Positions 27,994 through 37,895 are shown, counted from the first letter of the stretch. The stretch is 64,000 nt of DNA from Bacteroidota bacterium (GCA_016717725.1 JADKFA010000004.1:1-64000), one strand, 5' to 3'. Made by a program: numbers and translations. The notes: generated by a model from the letters alone, not told the origin.

Positions 27994-28235
27994 ACAAAGA
28001 AGAAATTGAAAAAATAATATTTAACTCTTTGAAACAGATAGCACCTGATACCGAGCCATCGAAATTATCTCCTGATGAAAACATAAGAGAAACACTCGGG
28101 ATAGATTCTTTTGATTTTTTGCAGTTTATTGTCTCTTTGGATGAAAAACTAAATCTCGAAATCCCCGAACAGGATTACGGAAAGATCACTACCCTGAATT
28201 CACTAATTATTTATTTAACACAAAAAATAAAGTAG
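27990..28235 (+). CDS. Acyl carrier protein
   Basis: 81 residues, acidic, four-helix pattern. LGIDSFDFLQFIVSLDEKL carries the phosphopantetheine attachment Ser40 in a DS motif (FDFLQF in place of the common LDxVEL). Start overlaps the E2 stop (ATGA), so it is co-translated with the dehydrogenase. Not next to fatty-acid genes; a dedicated carrier that accepts an acyl group made by this complex is a plausible inference. A D-alanine carrier is unlikely as no dlt genes are near. Confidence 0.85.
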   Translation: MNKEEIEKIIFNSLKQIAPDTEPSKLSPDENIRETLGIDSFDFLQFIVSLDEKLNLEIPEQDYGKITTLNSLIIYLTQKIK

Positions 28236-28283
28236 TTCACTTTGTTTAAAAGCTGAATCATTAACTAATACGAAACCGTAATT

Positions 28284-29373
28284 ATGAAAGGATCATTCAA
28301 ACTTTTGAATATTGCAGGAATTGGCATATTTATACACTGGACATTTACACTACTCATAGCTTACATCATTTATAGTAATTATCAGGCACAATATACAACT
28401 GTACAAATTGTATGGTCAGTAATTTTCATACTTAGTATTTTTGTTACCGTCTTTCTGCACGAGCTTGGTCATGCACTTGCAGCAAAAAAGTTCAATATAA
28501 AAACCAAAGACATTACAATTTTACCCATTGGCGGATTAGCTCCTTTGGGGGAAACTCCGGAAAAACCTATAGAAGAATTAAATGTAGCAATTGCTGGTCC
28601 TGCTGTCAATATTGCTATAGCCTTAATCACTGGTTTATTTATTTCAATCACTGGGGTAAAAGATTTAACCAATCAATTAGCAAGCGAAGTGAATCAAAGT
28701 AATTTCTTTTTAAACTTTTTTATGGTAAATATTTGGCTGGCAATATTTATTTAATACCAGCATTCTCTATTAATGGCGGCAGAGTACTGAGAGCATTACT
28801 TGCCATGAAATTTCAAAGACATATTGCAACAAATATCGCTGTACGTATTGGTCAATTACTTGCTATTGGCTTTGTGTTTATTGGATTTTTTTCAACCCCC
28901 TTTTAGTGTTTATCGGACTTTTCATTTTTTTAGACGCACAGGCCAAAGCAACATACATGCAGGCAAAATCATTGCTTTCAGGTTACAAAGTAAAAGATGC
29001 GCTAATGAAGGATTACAAAACAATTACGAAGCAGGAAACCATTGCACAAGCATTACAACTACTTCTTAATGGCGAGTCTAAAAATTTCCTGGTAATGGAA
29101 AACTAACAGCCTATTGGAACATTAAACCTTGATGAAATCAATGAAGCACTATCCGAAAAAGGAGAGGATCAGATCGCTTTTAATGTCATAAACAGAAGCC
29201 TAATCTTTCTTGATGCTAATTCATCACTAGAAAGGGCCTATCAGTAGATGCATCAGCATTCAACACTTATGCCTGTTATGGAAAACCAGCAGCTAAAAGG
29301 TACATTGGATACAGAAAACATATTAGAATTTATTATGATAAAAGATGCACAGAAAAAACAGCATGATGCCTAA
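28284..29373 (+). pseudogene. Site-2 protease-like M50 metalloprotease with CBS domains, degraded
   Basis: The first 156 codons are intact: membrane segments and the zinc-protease motif HELGH at 59-63, then GPAVNIAIAL. The second zinc-binding region (IPAFSINGGRVLRALL) follows in a second frame after a one-base loss near 28750. A lost T in the T-run near 28890 shifts to a third frame with LDAQAKA and two CBS-like segments. That frame carries TAA at 29104 and TAG at 29245 before its end at 29371-29373. Four lesions make real inactivation more likely than sequencing error alone. Confidence 0.8.
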
Positions 29374-29815
29374 CATAAATATACATAATGGTGGATGTTT
29401 TGTTTGTATGTAATAATTATGATTATTTAAATGAAAAATTGTCATCAAAATATTAAAGAAGTCGTTCAGTAAAGAAGTACAATCACCAAAGGTGTGTCAG
29501 CTTTCGAAGCACAAAGAGTTTTACAGAAATTTACCCTTATGAATTGCGAGAGAAGAAGAAAATTTCTTCTTGGATTCCTTTTGATTCTCTGATTTATGAT
29601 TGAATGATGATGAGTAAAGTATACTAGATACATAATTCGTTGAATAAGCAAGAAATGAAAAACGTTTGCAGTCTTATGCTATATATTTGTAAATGCTTTA
29701 ACTGAACTCTTCACCTATAAATCAGTTGAAAAATATATTTCCTTGGAAGGTATTGCCAATGTAGCACTCTGCATTAATGAAAGAACAATAAAATGATAAA
29801 AGAACGACATCCTTC
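29374..29815. other. Gene-free region with possible transposase remnant
   Basis: Around 29458-29560 one frame reads SFSKEVQSPKVCQLSKHKEF then YRNLPL before a stop, the kind of basic N-terminal text seen in some insertion-sequence transposases, but too short to name. A 19-base palindrome (arms AAGAAGAAA/TTTCTTCTT, 29553-29571) lies just after. The stretch also separates the converging metabolic island and the minus-strand export operon. Confidence 0.35.
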
Positions 29816-30967
29816 TTAAAAACTCCATTTTATTCTTAAGAATATACGATGATTAACTGCTTCGAAATCTTTTTTCAATTCCACAAAAAAGGATTGCCAG
29901 ATTATATCTACATCCAGGTTGCTAGCAAGGTTGTATTTAAAAGAAGGCAGAAGAATAATTAAATTAGTTCCTGGTGAGTACAACAAACTCAAATTAGCCG
30001 ACAATAATGGTGTAATTTCCTTTGCAGTAGTTACCATGAAATTCCACCTTGTAGGCATAATGTTTTCTGGTGAAAGATTGAGATTGATATTATTCCAATT
30101 ACTTATTGGCTGGTATAGTCCATTATTATTAAACAAAAAACCAGTACTTATATACCAGCCGTTTTTAAACATATAATCTCCCTCAAGCGTTAAATTGAAT
30201 TGACTAGTAGAATCATTATCCCGAAAAAAATATTGCACTTCCCCCTTAAAACCTGCATCTTTAATATTACCTGCCCAACCTGCTCCTAAAGTAATATGCT
30301 CTTTGTACCAACCTGTAATCAACTGCAGGTCGTACTGCCATTTATTGAGACTATATTTTACGGCAGCCACATTCCCCTTTCTATTACCTGTATGTACATA
30401 TACAACTTGTGTGTTAAACGAGTTATTAAACATATATTGAAACTTGCCACCATCTACACCTGGTCGTTCTTCATAGTCAAAATCTAAAAAATTAAACGCA
30501 TTAAAAATATCATTTGGATTCCAGGTGGTAGTAACACCCCAGTTTATTCGTTGGCGTCCCAAGCATACATTCCAGTTATTTTCTCGATATTCGATATTCA
30601 ACCGCTCTATATTGGAATGCAGCACCAATGATTTATTCTGTATCCAAGCCTTTTGCAAGTTTACTTTTTCATTATCATTTCTCAACTGCATTGCAAACTC
30701 TGGAATACTATTTACTTCTTCGCCCCAAAATAAGCGAGTACGAAACTCGCCAGTTGTTGTTAATTTACTTGTTGGCTTCCATTTAACATTTAAGCGATGG
30801 TGAAGAAGATTATTGGAAATACTGTTTCGCAAATTTTTATCAAAAGACATTGATTCCAAATTTTTGATATACCCATTAAAAAACCACTTCCTTTTTATTT
30901 CATCAGTATCCTGAGCATTGCAAATAGTAATAGAAATAAAGGACCATATGATAAAAATCCGTTTCAT
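29816..30967 (-). CDS. Outer-membrane beta-barrel protein of an ABC/LolA-like export operon
   Basis: 383 residues from the ATG at 30967, which puts a signal peptide (MKRIFIIWSFISITICNAQ) at the start. Alternating aromatic strands throughout and a terminal Phe (IKWSF) are those of an outer-membrane barrel. The block LGRQRINWGVTTTWNPNDIF, plus YEERPGVD, resembles DUF1302-type barrels. It is the last gene of the operon with a LolA-like protein, two permeases and an ATPase, suggesting that it is the outer-membrane member of that system. Transported substrate unknown. Confidence 0.7.
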   Translation of the reverse strand: MKRIFIIWSFISITICNAQDTDEIKRKWFFNGYIKNLESMSFDKNLRNSISNNLLHHRLNVKWKPTSKLTTTGEFRTRLFWGEEVNSIPEFAMQLRNDNEKVNLQKAWIQNKSLVLHSNIERLNIEYRENNWNVCLGRQRINWGVTTTWNPNDIFNAFNFLDFDYEERPGVDGGKFQYMFNNSFNTQVVYVHTGNRKGNVAAVKYSLNKWQYDLQLITGWYKEHITLGAGWAGNIKDAGFKGEVQYFFRDNDSTSQFNLTLEGDYMFKNGWYISTGFLFNNNGLYQPISNWNNINLNLSPENIMPTRWNFMVTTAKEITPLLSANLSLLYSPGTNLIILLPSFKYNLASNLDVDIIWQSFFVELKKDFEAVNHRIFLRIKWSF

Positions 30968-30974
30968 GTTGTCT

Positions 30975-31691
30975 TCAATTCGTGGGGTGCATTGTATTTG
31001 TAGCAACGTTTGCAGAATCGGAAATTATTTTACCATCCACCAAGGTAATAACTCTCCTTGCTCTATCAATCACGCGCTGGTCGTGCGTTGAAAAAAGAAA
31101 GGTGATATTTTCTTCCTTGTTTAGCCTAACCATGATATCCAAAAGATTTGAAGCAGCTATAGAATCTAAATTTGCTGTTGGCTCATCTGCCAAAACAAAT
31201 TGCGGTTTGCTTGCCAGTGCTCTTGCTACTGCTACTCTCTGTTGTTGTCCGCCTGAGAGCTTTGATGGTCGTTCATTTAATTTATCTTCAAGTCCAATTT
31301 CCTTAAATAGTTTATCCACTCTTTCGCCACGATCTCTTTTGTTCATCTTTTGTAATTGCATGATAAACTCCACATTTTCTTTGGCTGTTAATACAGGAAT
31401 AAGATTAAATGACTGAAATACAAAACCAATATTCCTCAATCGGAAATTGATTAATTCATTTGAAGAAAGATTGGTGATATCAACACCGTTAATAAAAATA
31501 TTCCCTTCATCAGGTTTATCCAAGCCTCCAATCAAATTTAGTAATGTGGTTTTACCTGAACCTGATGGTCCTACCAATGCGGTAAATTCCCCTCTCTCAA
31601 GATGCAAGTGCACATTGTTAACTGCATAAACCGGGATTGTTTTTCGGTTATATACTTTACTGATATTATGAGCGTCAATTACTGTCTTCAT
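30975..31691 (-). CDS. ABC transporter ATPase, LolD/MacB type
   Basis: 238 residues. Walker A GPSGSGKTTLLN, Q-loop in FVFQSFNLIP, signature LSGGQQQRVAVARAL, Walker B FVLADEPTANLD and H-loop STHDQ are all present. The length and sequence style fit the LolD/MacB/FtsE class that powers FtsX-like permeases without moving substrate through a channel. The two permeases upstream in the operon are its partners. Cytoplasmic, membrane-associated. Confidence 0.9.
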   Translation of the reverse strand: MKTVIDAHNISKVYNRKTIPVYAVNNVHLHLERGEFTALVGPSGSGKTTLLNLIGGLDKPDEGNIFINGVDITNLSSNELINFRLRNIGFVFQSFNLIPVLTAKENVEFIMQLQKMNKRDRGERVDKLFKEIGLEDKLNERPSKLSGGQQQRVAVARALASKPQFVLADEPTANLDSIAASNLLDIMVRLNKEENITFLFSTHDQRVIDRARRVITLVDGKIISDSANVATNTMHPTN

Positions 31692-31700
31692 AAAATAATC

Positions 31701-32915
31701 TTATCGTCTTAATGCTTCAACTGGCAGAAGCCGTAATGCCTTTATTGCGGGGAACAGGCAAGAAATAATTGAGGTGATAAACACAATTAGAATAACACCG
31801 AAAAATTTATCCGTTGGAAATTCAGGATAAATAATGGTACTATATCCAAAGCTACTCATCATTTCCTTACCCATTCCCGATAGATCCAATCCGTGTTTAT
31901 TAAAATAATTCGATACTAGCCAGCCAATTAAAATACCAACAGGTGTTCCAGCTAAGGTTAATAAAATTGTTTCAAGCAACACCAGTAAAAAAATCTTTAC
32001 TTTAGTAGTGCCCAGCGCTATCATCATTCCAATTTCCCTTGTTCGCTCTAAAACGGCCATCAGCATAGTATTTATTATACCAAATGCAAGTGCAAACATA
32101 ATTATCGAAATAAGGATATATGAAAATTGATCGGTTGTTTTTACCAACAAATCAGTTTCAGGAGATATTTCTTTCCATGTCTCAATTTTATAAGACGGAA
32201 ACTTTTGTTTTAACTGTTGTTGTACTTCCTGTAGATCTTCATCATTGTTAAGCAATACAACAATCTCGTGAAAGGATTGACCTATGGTAAGTAGTGTATT
32301 CATCTCCTTCATGGTGACATATACATTCCGCTCATCCAATGGAGCATTAACACTTTGGTAAATTGCAACAACACGAAAAGCTCCTGATACAATACTACCA
32401 GATGTATCAGTAAAAGTGAGCACTAACTTTGAACCGGTCTTCAATTTCATTTTATCTGCCAGTTTCTTTCCAATCATCACTTGATTTTTCTTGGTGTTAT
32501 CAAATAACTTACCTTCAATAATCTTATTCTTTAGTTGAGATGCCTTATATTCCTGTTCTGCAATTACACCATTAATTTGTACTCCTGCACTGCCAGTGGC
32601 TGTAGCGAGCATGCCGTTGGTGATGCTTCGTGATGTTGTTAGTTTTATTCCAGAAATTTTGGAAATTTCATGAAGAACATGTTCACCATTGGTTACAAAA
32701 TATTTTGGTTCATAATCTTTTTTAAAATTAATATCGTGTAATTGCACGTGACCAACTTCGGCGTCTATTGCTGTTCTTATACGGGCATCCATCATACCTT
32801 TATATAATGCTAACACAGCAATACCAGCAAACAACCCTATGGCTATAGATAACATGATAACGATGCTCCGCATCTTATTCCGCCAGATATTTCGCCATGC
32901 CATTGTAAAAATCAT
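31701..32915 (-). CDS. FtsX/LolE-type ABC permease
   Basis: 404 residues. An N-terminal membrane segment after WRNIWRNKMRS, a large periplasmic MacB-type domain (about 40-250), and three C-terminal membrane segments (about 270-390) form the usual FtsX-family layout. MMIALGTTKVKIFLL is the conserved coupling-helix region. It ends 9 bases before the ATPase gene. Works with the permease at 32932, probably as a heterodimer. Confidence 0.85.
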   Translation of the reverse strand: MIFTMAWRNIWRNKMRSIVIMLSIAIGLFAGIAVLALYKGMMDARIRTAIDAEVGHVQLHDINFKKDYEPKYFVTNGEHVLHEISKISGIKLTTSRSITNGMLATATGSAGVQINGVIAEQEYKASQLKNKIIEGKLFDNTKKNQVMIGKKLADKMKLKTGSKLVLTFTDTSGSIVSGAFRVVAIYQSVNAPLDERNVYVTMKEMNTLLTIGQSFHEIVVLLNNDEDLQEVQQQLKQKFPSYKIETWKEISPETDLLVKTTDQFSYILISIIMFALAFGIINTMLMAVLERTREIGMMIALGTTKVKIFLLVLLETILLTLAGTPVGILIGWLVSNYFNKHGLDLSGMGKEMMSSFGYSTIIYPEFPTDKFFGVILIVFITSIISCLFPAIKALRLLPVEALRR

Positions 32916-32931
32916 ATGCTCATCATTTCAT

Positions 32932-34149
32932 TTATTTTTTCATTGCTGATACTGGATTTACGCGCATTGCTTTATACATGGGATACAGCGATAGAATCAA
33001 CCCGATGATTACCACAATAACGCCCTGTCTAATAAAATTGGATGCATCAACAGAGGTTGGAAAAATAGGCTCAAAACCAAAACGTTGATACGTTTCTGCT
33101 GTGTCACCACCAATTTTTATCGGGTGGCGGTTGAAATAATATACAAGTGGGATGCTGGCAATAATACCTAGTAAGCAACCAGCCAAAACTGTAAATATAG
33201 ATTCAATCGCAAAAAGTATCATCAATTTTATTTTAGTCATACCGATAGCGACAAGCATACCCATTTCAAATTTGCGTTCCACCATCATCATTAACGAAGT
33301 ACCAAAAATGCCAAAACAAATAAGCATATATAAAACACCCTGTACATATTTTGCATTGTTGGTGTCTGTCTCAATATGTTGCTTTATATCAGGTACCAAA
33401 TCTCCCCATGTTAATACTTCAAAATTATTACCTAGTTCGGCAGCAACAGTTGTTGCCGTTGGTTCAAGGTTTTTTGTATGGTGTAGGGAAAGAATGTAAG
33501 AAGTAATCATACCTGATGCACTGAAAAATTCTTGTGCTAAGGTAAGTGGCATAAATATCACTTTGTCATTCAACTCCGGTGAACCAAATCGTGCTATTCC
33601 TATAACGCGGTATTTTCCTGCAGCAATAGAACCATGATACCCTTGTCCGATTAAAACGAGAGTATCATTTACTTTTAGTTTTAACTTTTCCGCCAATCCC
33701 ATTGACAACAGTACTGCATTATCATCGCTTTTTAAATATTCACCTTGTATGATTTTATCTTTAAGTACCGTAATTTCATTTTCCTTTTCTGGATTAATGC
33801 CCACCAGCAAACAACCTTTTGTAATATTTTCTGTAGAAGCCAATACAAAGGATTCCAGTCTTGGGGTAACACCACTTACGTTTTTCTCTTGCAATATTTT
33901 ATGTTCGGTTTCTACGGATTCTTCAAAACTATTGTCGAGAATTTGTTCTTCCTGATAACCTTGCTTGTGTACTTGCATGTAACCTGTATAAAAACTCACT
34001 ACATTTTTTATCAAATTTTCAAAAACACCCTGTCGTAAACTGCTTGTGGCAACAGATAGAATAACGGCAAAGAAAATCGATGCCATTGTAATGATGGTAC
34101 GATTGCGGTTGCGCCACATATTTTTCCATGCCAATTTTAATAAAAACAT
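32932..34149 (-). CDS. FtsX/LolE-type ABC permease (second)
   Basis: 405 residues with the same layout as its neighbour: WKNMWRNRNRTIITMASIFFAV at the N-terminus, a periplasmic domain (about 45-260), and three C-terminal membrane segments. MLVAIGMTKIKLMILF is the coupling region. The two permeases are paralogues, as LolC and LolE are. Separated by 16 bases from the next gene. Confidence 0.85.
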   Translation of the reverse strand: MFLLKLAWKNMWRNRNRTIITMASIFFAVILSVATSSLRQGVFENLIKNVVSFYTGYMQVHKQGYQEEQILDNSFEESVETEHKILQEKNVSGVTPRLESFVLASTENITKGCLLVGINPEKENEITVLKDKIIQGEYLKSDDNAVLLSMGLAEKLKLKVNDTLVLIGQGYHGSIAAGKYRVIGIARFGSPELNDKVIFMPLTLAQEFFSASGMITSYILSLHHTKNLEPTATTVAAELGNNFEVLTWGDLVPDIKQHIETDTNNAKYVQGVLYMLICFGIFGTSLMMMVERKFEMGMLVAIGMTKIKLMILFAIESIFTVLAGCLLGIIASIPLVYYFNRHPIKIGGDTAETYQRFGFEPIFPTSVDASNFIRQGVIVVIIGLILSLYPMYKAMRVNPVSAMKK

Positions 34150-34179
34150 AAAACGTAAATTTGATACTATATCGATTTG

Positions 34180-34920
34180 TTAGTTTATCGTCCTCATTTT
34201 TTCCGCTGAAAAAAATCCATCTTCAATTGGTCGGTTATATTTTATACTACGGTAAATCATTACAGTTTTATGATTTATTTTATCCATCGGTATCATTTCA
34301 AGCCTTGTTGGTATTAGTCGGTTGTCCATCATTTTTACATCATACGCATTCATGATGTTGATGAGCTCTCCTTCTTCATTATAAAATCTGGTATGCAGTT
34401 CTATTAAATCTTTTTTGTCAATATAAACAATAAGTTTACCCCATACTACAACGGCTTCTGCTTTGGGAATCATTTTAATGATATAGCAGTTCCTCCTATC
34501 AATCATCGTATCACCAATAATGCTATGATCATAATCGTTAACAATGGAGGATTCTTTAACCAAATCATCATTGGTAAAATCAGTGCCCATCCAACTCTGA
34601 CTCATCATGCTTGGCGGAAGTTTAATGTTACGCTCTAGTGATGGTATCCAATTCCAAACTTCCTTTTTACGCTTTAAAAAAGCGATACCTCTATCTTTCG
34701 CAGGAGATTGAATAAGTATCATAGATAAATCGTTACCCTTCATCCATGCTTTGACCTCCATACTTCTAGTCCAATTTGGCCGTACGGTTGTAATGGTAAG
34801 TTCAACCTGTGAGGTATTCCCTCGCAATTTTTCATCAGCTTTTTGAACAATTTCCTTTGCAGTTTGTGCCTGCAATGAAACAGAACAGTAAATAGCGACA
34901 ATGAAAATAATAAGCCTCAT
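34180..34920 (-). CDS. LolA-like outer-membrane lipoprotein-sorting protein
   Basis: 246 residues. Signal peptide to about residue 19 (SLQAQ). AKEIVQKADEKLRGNTSQVELTI, VWNWIPSLERNIKLPPSMM and QSWMGTDFTNDDLV are typical of the COG2834-type lipoprotein-sorting family, which has the LolA/LolB fold. First gene of the minus-strand operon; with two LolE-like permeases and a LolD-like ATPase it would be the periplasmic carrier. It lacks a lipobox, so is soluble or loosely attached. The cargo may be lipid or lipoprotein; this is inferred. Confidence 0.8.
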   Translation of the reverse strand: MRLIIFIVAIYCSVSLQAQTAKEIVQKADEKLRGNTSQVELTITTVRPNWTRSMEVKAWMKGNDLSMILIQSPAKDRGIAFLKRKKEVWNWIPSLERNIKLPPSMMSQSWMGTDFTNDDLVKESSIVNDYDHSIIGDTMIDRRNCYIIKMIPKAEAVVVWGKLIVYIDKKDLIELHTRFYNEEGELINIMNAYDVKMMDNRLIPTRLEMIPMDKINHKTVMIYRSIKYNRPIEDGFFSAEKMRTIN

Positions 34921-35297
34921 CCAATTTAGTTATTGATATCGTACCAAACTTAAAATTATGGACCAAATCATTACATGATAATAATCATCATTTGATGTGA
35001 AGTTTATTGGAGAACAAGAAATGAAATGACTACTCAAAAGAAAGCACGAACCAATATCATAAATGTAAATGCAAATGAGGTTTGAAGAATGAACCATCAG
35101 CAACAACGAATATAATGACCTTATATTAGGCAGATAGAATTAAGCATGTAAAACGTTGTAAATATCAACTTATTCTTATAAATTTACCTGCTTTCGGTAC
35201 TTGTTTGTTCTAGTACTATAGCAATACTCGAACTTTGGCAGTCACTATAAATAAAACTCGACTTCAACAAGTAGCTAGGCGATAGGTCTCAAAAAAA
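34921..35297. promoter_or_regulatory. Divergent intergenic region
   Basis: 377 bases between the minus-strand export operon and a plus-strand exported protein, so promoters for both should lie here. I see no box good enough to place either start point, and no gene. Confidence 0.4.
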
Positions 35298-35786
35298 ATG
35301 AATAAACATATTCTAACAATATTACTATCTGTTCTAAGTATTACTGTTTTGCATTCGCAAAGTGTAAATTCAGGGTTAATTATTGCAAATTGTGTATTGT
35401 CTTCATTAAAAAATGGTAATGATAGTATGATTCTGCATTGTATTCCAACAAATCAGGAATTTATCTATATAAAAGAAACTGCAGAGACTGTTGCGAAGAA
35501 GCCCGAACCCTCTGTTGATTCACTCATAAAAAATATTACTATAGGGGCATTGATTACTATCAATAAAATCCATACCCATGGACTGAGAAAACAAATCGAT
35601 TGGTCGCTTGTTAAAATAGATAGTGTTTTAGTCTTAGACTTGAAGCCAGAATTCGAAAAAATAAAAAAGGCAAATATCATTGTCTACTTATCACAAGAAA
35701 ACATCCGGTTTTCTTTAAAATTGACAAGATGTCTTTTTATTACAAATGCTTGGAGAATTATGGACACTATTATTTGGAGGGAATAA
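35298..35786 (+). CDS. Uncharacterised exported protein
   Basis: 162 residues with a signal peptide (MNKHILTILLSVLSITVLHSQ). The mature part is a small mixed alpha/beta domain with no recognised motif. Stand-alone gene. Confidence 0.6.
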   Translation: MNKHILTILLSVLSITVLHSQSVNSGLIIANCVLSSLKNGNDSMILHCIPTNQEFIYIKETAETVAKKPEPSVDSLIKNITIGALITINKIHTHGLRKQIDWSLVKIDSVLVLDLKPEFEKIKKANIIVYLSQENIRFSLKLTRCLFITNAWRIMDTIIWRE

Positions 35787-36596
35787 TTAGATACTTTTAC
35801 CAAACAGAATCTCTGTTTCAAGTAAATTTATAAAAAATAAATTATTGAAACTTTAGACTCTCAATAAATATAAATTACAAAACACCATTGCTATAGGACA
35901 ATTTTACAAAATACTATTACGTTTTAACAATAACATTTTAATATCAATTCTATCTTTTTAAGAAAAGTCTCCGAGTAAAATCATGTTTATGCCGATTCGA
36001 AAATTGATTTGTAAGTGCCCTTGGACAACCCTATAATTATCTTAAAATTATTTTTAACGTAAGAGTCTTGTTTCTCAATTTGTAATCTAAAACGAAAGCG
36101 ACAAGAAAAGGATGTCTCCAAAATGACGACAATCATAACAACCCATATCAAACATCAACATTAACAACTTTTTTACCCCTTATATTTGAAATGAAACATA
36201 ATGAATTATGTCAAATAAAATAACTACCAAAGAAAATTTCATTCGGCTAATTCTTTAGGTTATTCTTGTCATTAACCCTATTTACAATTCATACACCAAA
36301 TTAAGAAATTGTCGAATAAATCTTCATATTTCAAAAATAATAATTATGTCAACTGATTTAATTTCTGCTACCCTCTTAAGTTTCGACACATCAAGATTGT
36401 ATACACGATTTCATCAACATTGAAGGACTATGAGTAAATTTTGAATTCAATCTACTTTCTTTTTAAAATAATAAATCTTCTTCTATAAATGAAGAAAACT
36501 TAGCCGATTATTAGATGCCAATAGGAAATAGTTCCATCTCAATGTAATAAAAAGTACCCAAATAAATATTTGCTTAAACTAGATAATAAGATTATA
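35787..36596. other. Long gene-free region
   Basis: About 810 AT-rich bases. No open frame with coding character, no transposase text and no strong palindrome are seen. It may be decayed accessory DNA. Confidence 0.45.
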
Positions 36597-36758
36597 ATGA
36601 AAATTAATAAGGAATGGCATGAGAAAAATAAAATGCCAAAGAACGCAAAATTTGAAGAACGGGTAAAATGGCATTTAGCTCACCAAAAGAATTGTAAATG
36701 TAGATCGATACCTGAAAAACTTCTAAACGAAATGAAAATTAAGGGCATTAAGCAATAA
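36597..36758 (+). CDS. Small conserved basic protein (INKEWHxxxxMPKN family)
   Basis: 53 residues from ATG 36597; an earlier ATG at 36570 would add nine residues. MKINKEWHEKNKMPKNA, then RVKWHLAHQKNCKCRSIPEK, is a pattern I know from short proteins scattered over bacteria and archaea, with CxC and His residues that could bind metal. No function is established. Ends 6 bases before the next gene, so co-transcription is likely. Confidence 0.65.
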   Translation: MKINKEWHEKNKMPKNAKFEERVKWHLAHQKNCKCRSIPEKLLNEMKIKGIKQ

Positions 36759-36764
36759 TTCTAA

Positions 36765-37280
36765 GTGAAGGAGTATGAAAAAATATTAGCTGGAGGTGAT
36801 TTAAGGTCAATTGGGAAAAGCAATTTTGTTACTCTTAAAATTCAAACTCAAAAGGATTTTGATGAACTTTTCCAATACTTATTTCATGAGAATAGGATTA
36901 TTGTTATGCGAGCGGCTGATGCTATAGAAAAAGTAACAATCAACAATGCTCAATATCTCGCAAAGCATAAAGGCGAAATCATTAAACTTTGCAATATGGC
37001 AAAGGACAAAGAACTAAAATGGCATTTAGCACTAATTATCCCACGTCTCCATTTAAACAATAAAGAGTTCGGCAACGCTTGGAATACACTGGTAAATTGG
37101 GCGAAGGATAAAACAAATTCCCGAATCGTACGAGTAAATTCAATTCAAGGACTTTTTCAATTGAAGCAACGGGATAAAGTATTTGAAAAAGAATTTAATT
37201 TGATTTTATCTGAAATTATAAATGAAAATATTCCATCCATTAATGCAAGGATTAGAAAACTTAAAAATAAGGACCGCTAA
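36765..37280 (+). CDS. HEAT-like helical repeat protein
   Basis: 171 residues. GTG start at 36765, six bases after the previous stop; no in-frame ATG precedes the conserved start. Helical pairs with RIIVMRAADAIEKVT, ELKWHLALIIPRL and SRIVRVNSIQGLFQL fit a HEAT scaffold. Similar in size and layout to 7693-8217. No enzyme motif. Confidence 0.65.
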   Translation: MKEYEKILAGGDLRSIGKSNFVTLKIQTQKDFDELFQYLFHENRIIVMRAADAIEKVTINNAQYLAKHKGEIIKLCNMAKDKELKWHLALIIPRLHLNNKEFGNAWNTLVNWAKDKTNSRIVRVNSIQGLFQLKQRDKVFEKEFNLILSEIINENIPSINARIRKLKNKDR

Positions 37281-37369
37281 AATCAGTAAATTGTTTTGCG
37301 ATATACATTAACGCTATCGAACATCTGAAATAAAAACATGAAATTAATTCACTAAACTGGAGATTTCTT

Positions 37370-37582
37370 ATGAATAAATACCGTGCATTATGGAAATATA
37401 TTAAGAAAAATGACAAGCAATCATTTAAATTATCCTTTGATGAAATTAAAGAGATAGCAGGAATTGCAATAGATCACTCCTTTTTGAATTACAAAAAGGA
37501 ATTGCTTCAATACGGTTATAAAGTGGAAAAAATTTCCATAAAAGATAAAACAGTCCAATTTAAAAAATTAATTGAAAAGTAA
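37370..37582 (+). CDS. Small DUF7662-like protein
   Basis: 70 residues. RALWKYIKKNDKQSFKLSFDEIKEIAG, then GYKVEKISIKDKTVQFKK, resembles the short 'xLxxYL ... LSFxEIExI' proteins grouped as DUF7662, though the middle is shorter than usual. Function unknown. It is 90 bases downstream of the HEAT gene. Confidence 0.5.
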   Translation: MNKYRALWKYIKKNDKQSFKLSFDEIKEIAGIAIDHSFLNYKKELLQYGYKVEKISIKDKTVQFKKLIEK

Positions 37583-37895
37583 CATAACTAAGTCGAATAA
37601 AATCGAATAAAGAAAGGAAAAACAAAAACTGCGAAGTAAGAACCACTATCACTGTTGACCCACTTCTAACGCCTAATAAGTCTGAAATGTCAAGACTTGA
37701 TATGTAGGAACTTCAAGCAAGAGTTGTAATAATGCATAAAATGCGTTTTACTTTTAATGGTGCTTTATGCCCAGCGAAACTTTTATTCAACTAACAAATG
37801 TTATTGCTGGAATACAGACTATAATTTTTTTAGATCAACAACGAATAGTCAGAAACTATAGGTTACAACTACATGAGATATAAATAAAATTGACA
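37583..37895. other. Intergenic region, no clear features
   Basis: 313 bases without a gene. An imperfect GCATAAAATGCG / GCTTTATGC self-complementary patch lies near 37734-37770. Nothing else is supported. Confidence 0.4.

Noticed and set aside
29458..29560. Possible second transposase remnant
   Set aside because: The frame reads like a basic transposase N-terminus but is only about 30 codons with stops; family cannot be named.
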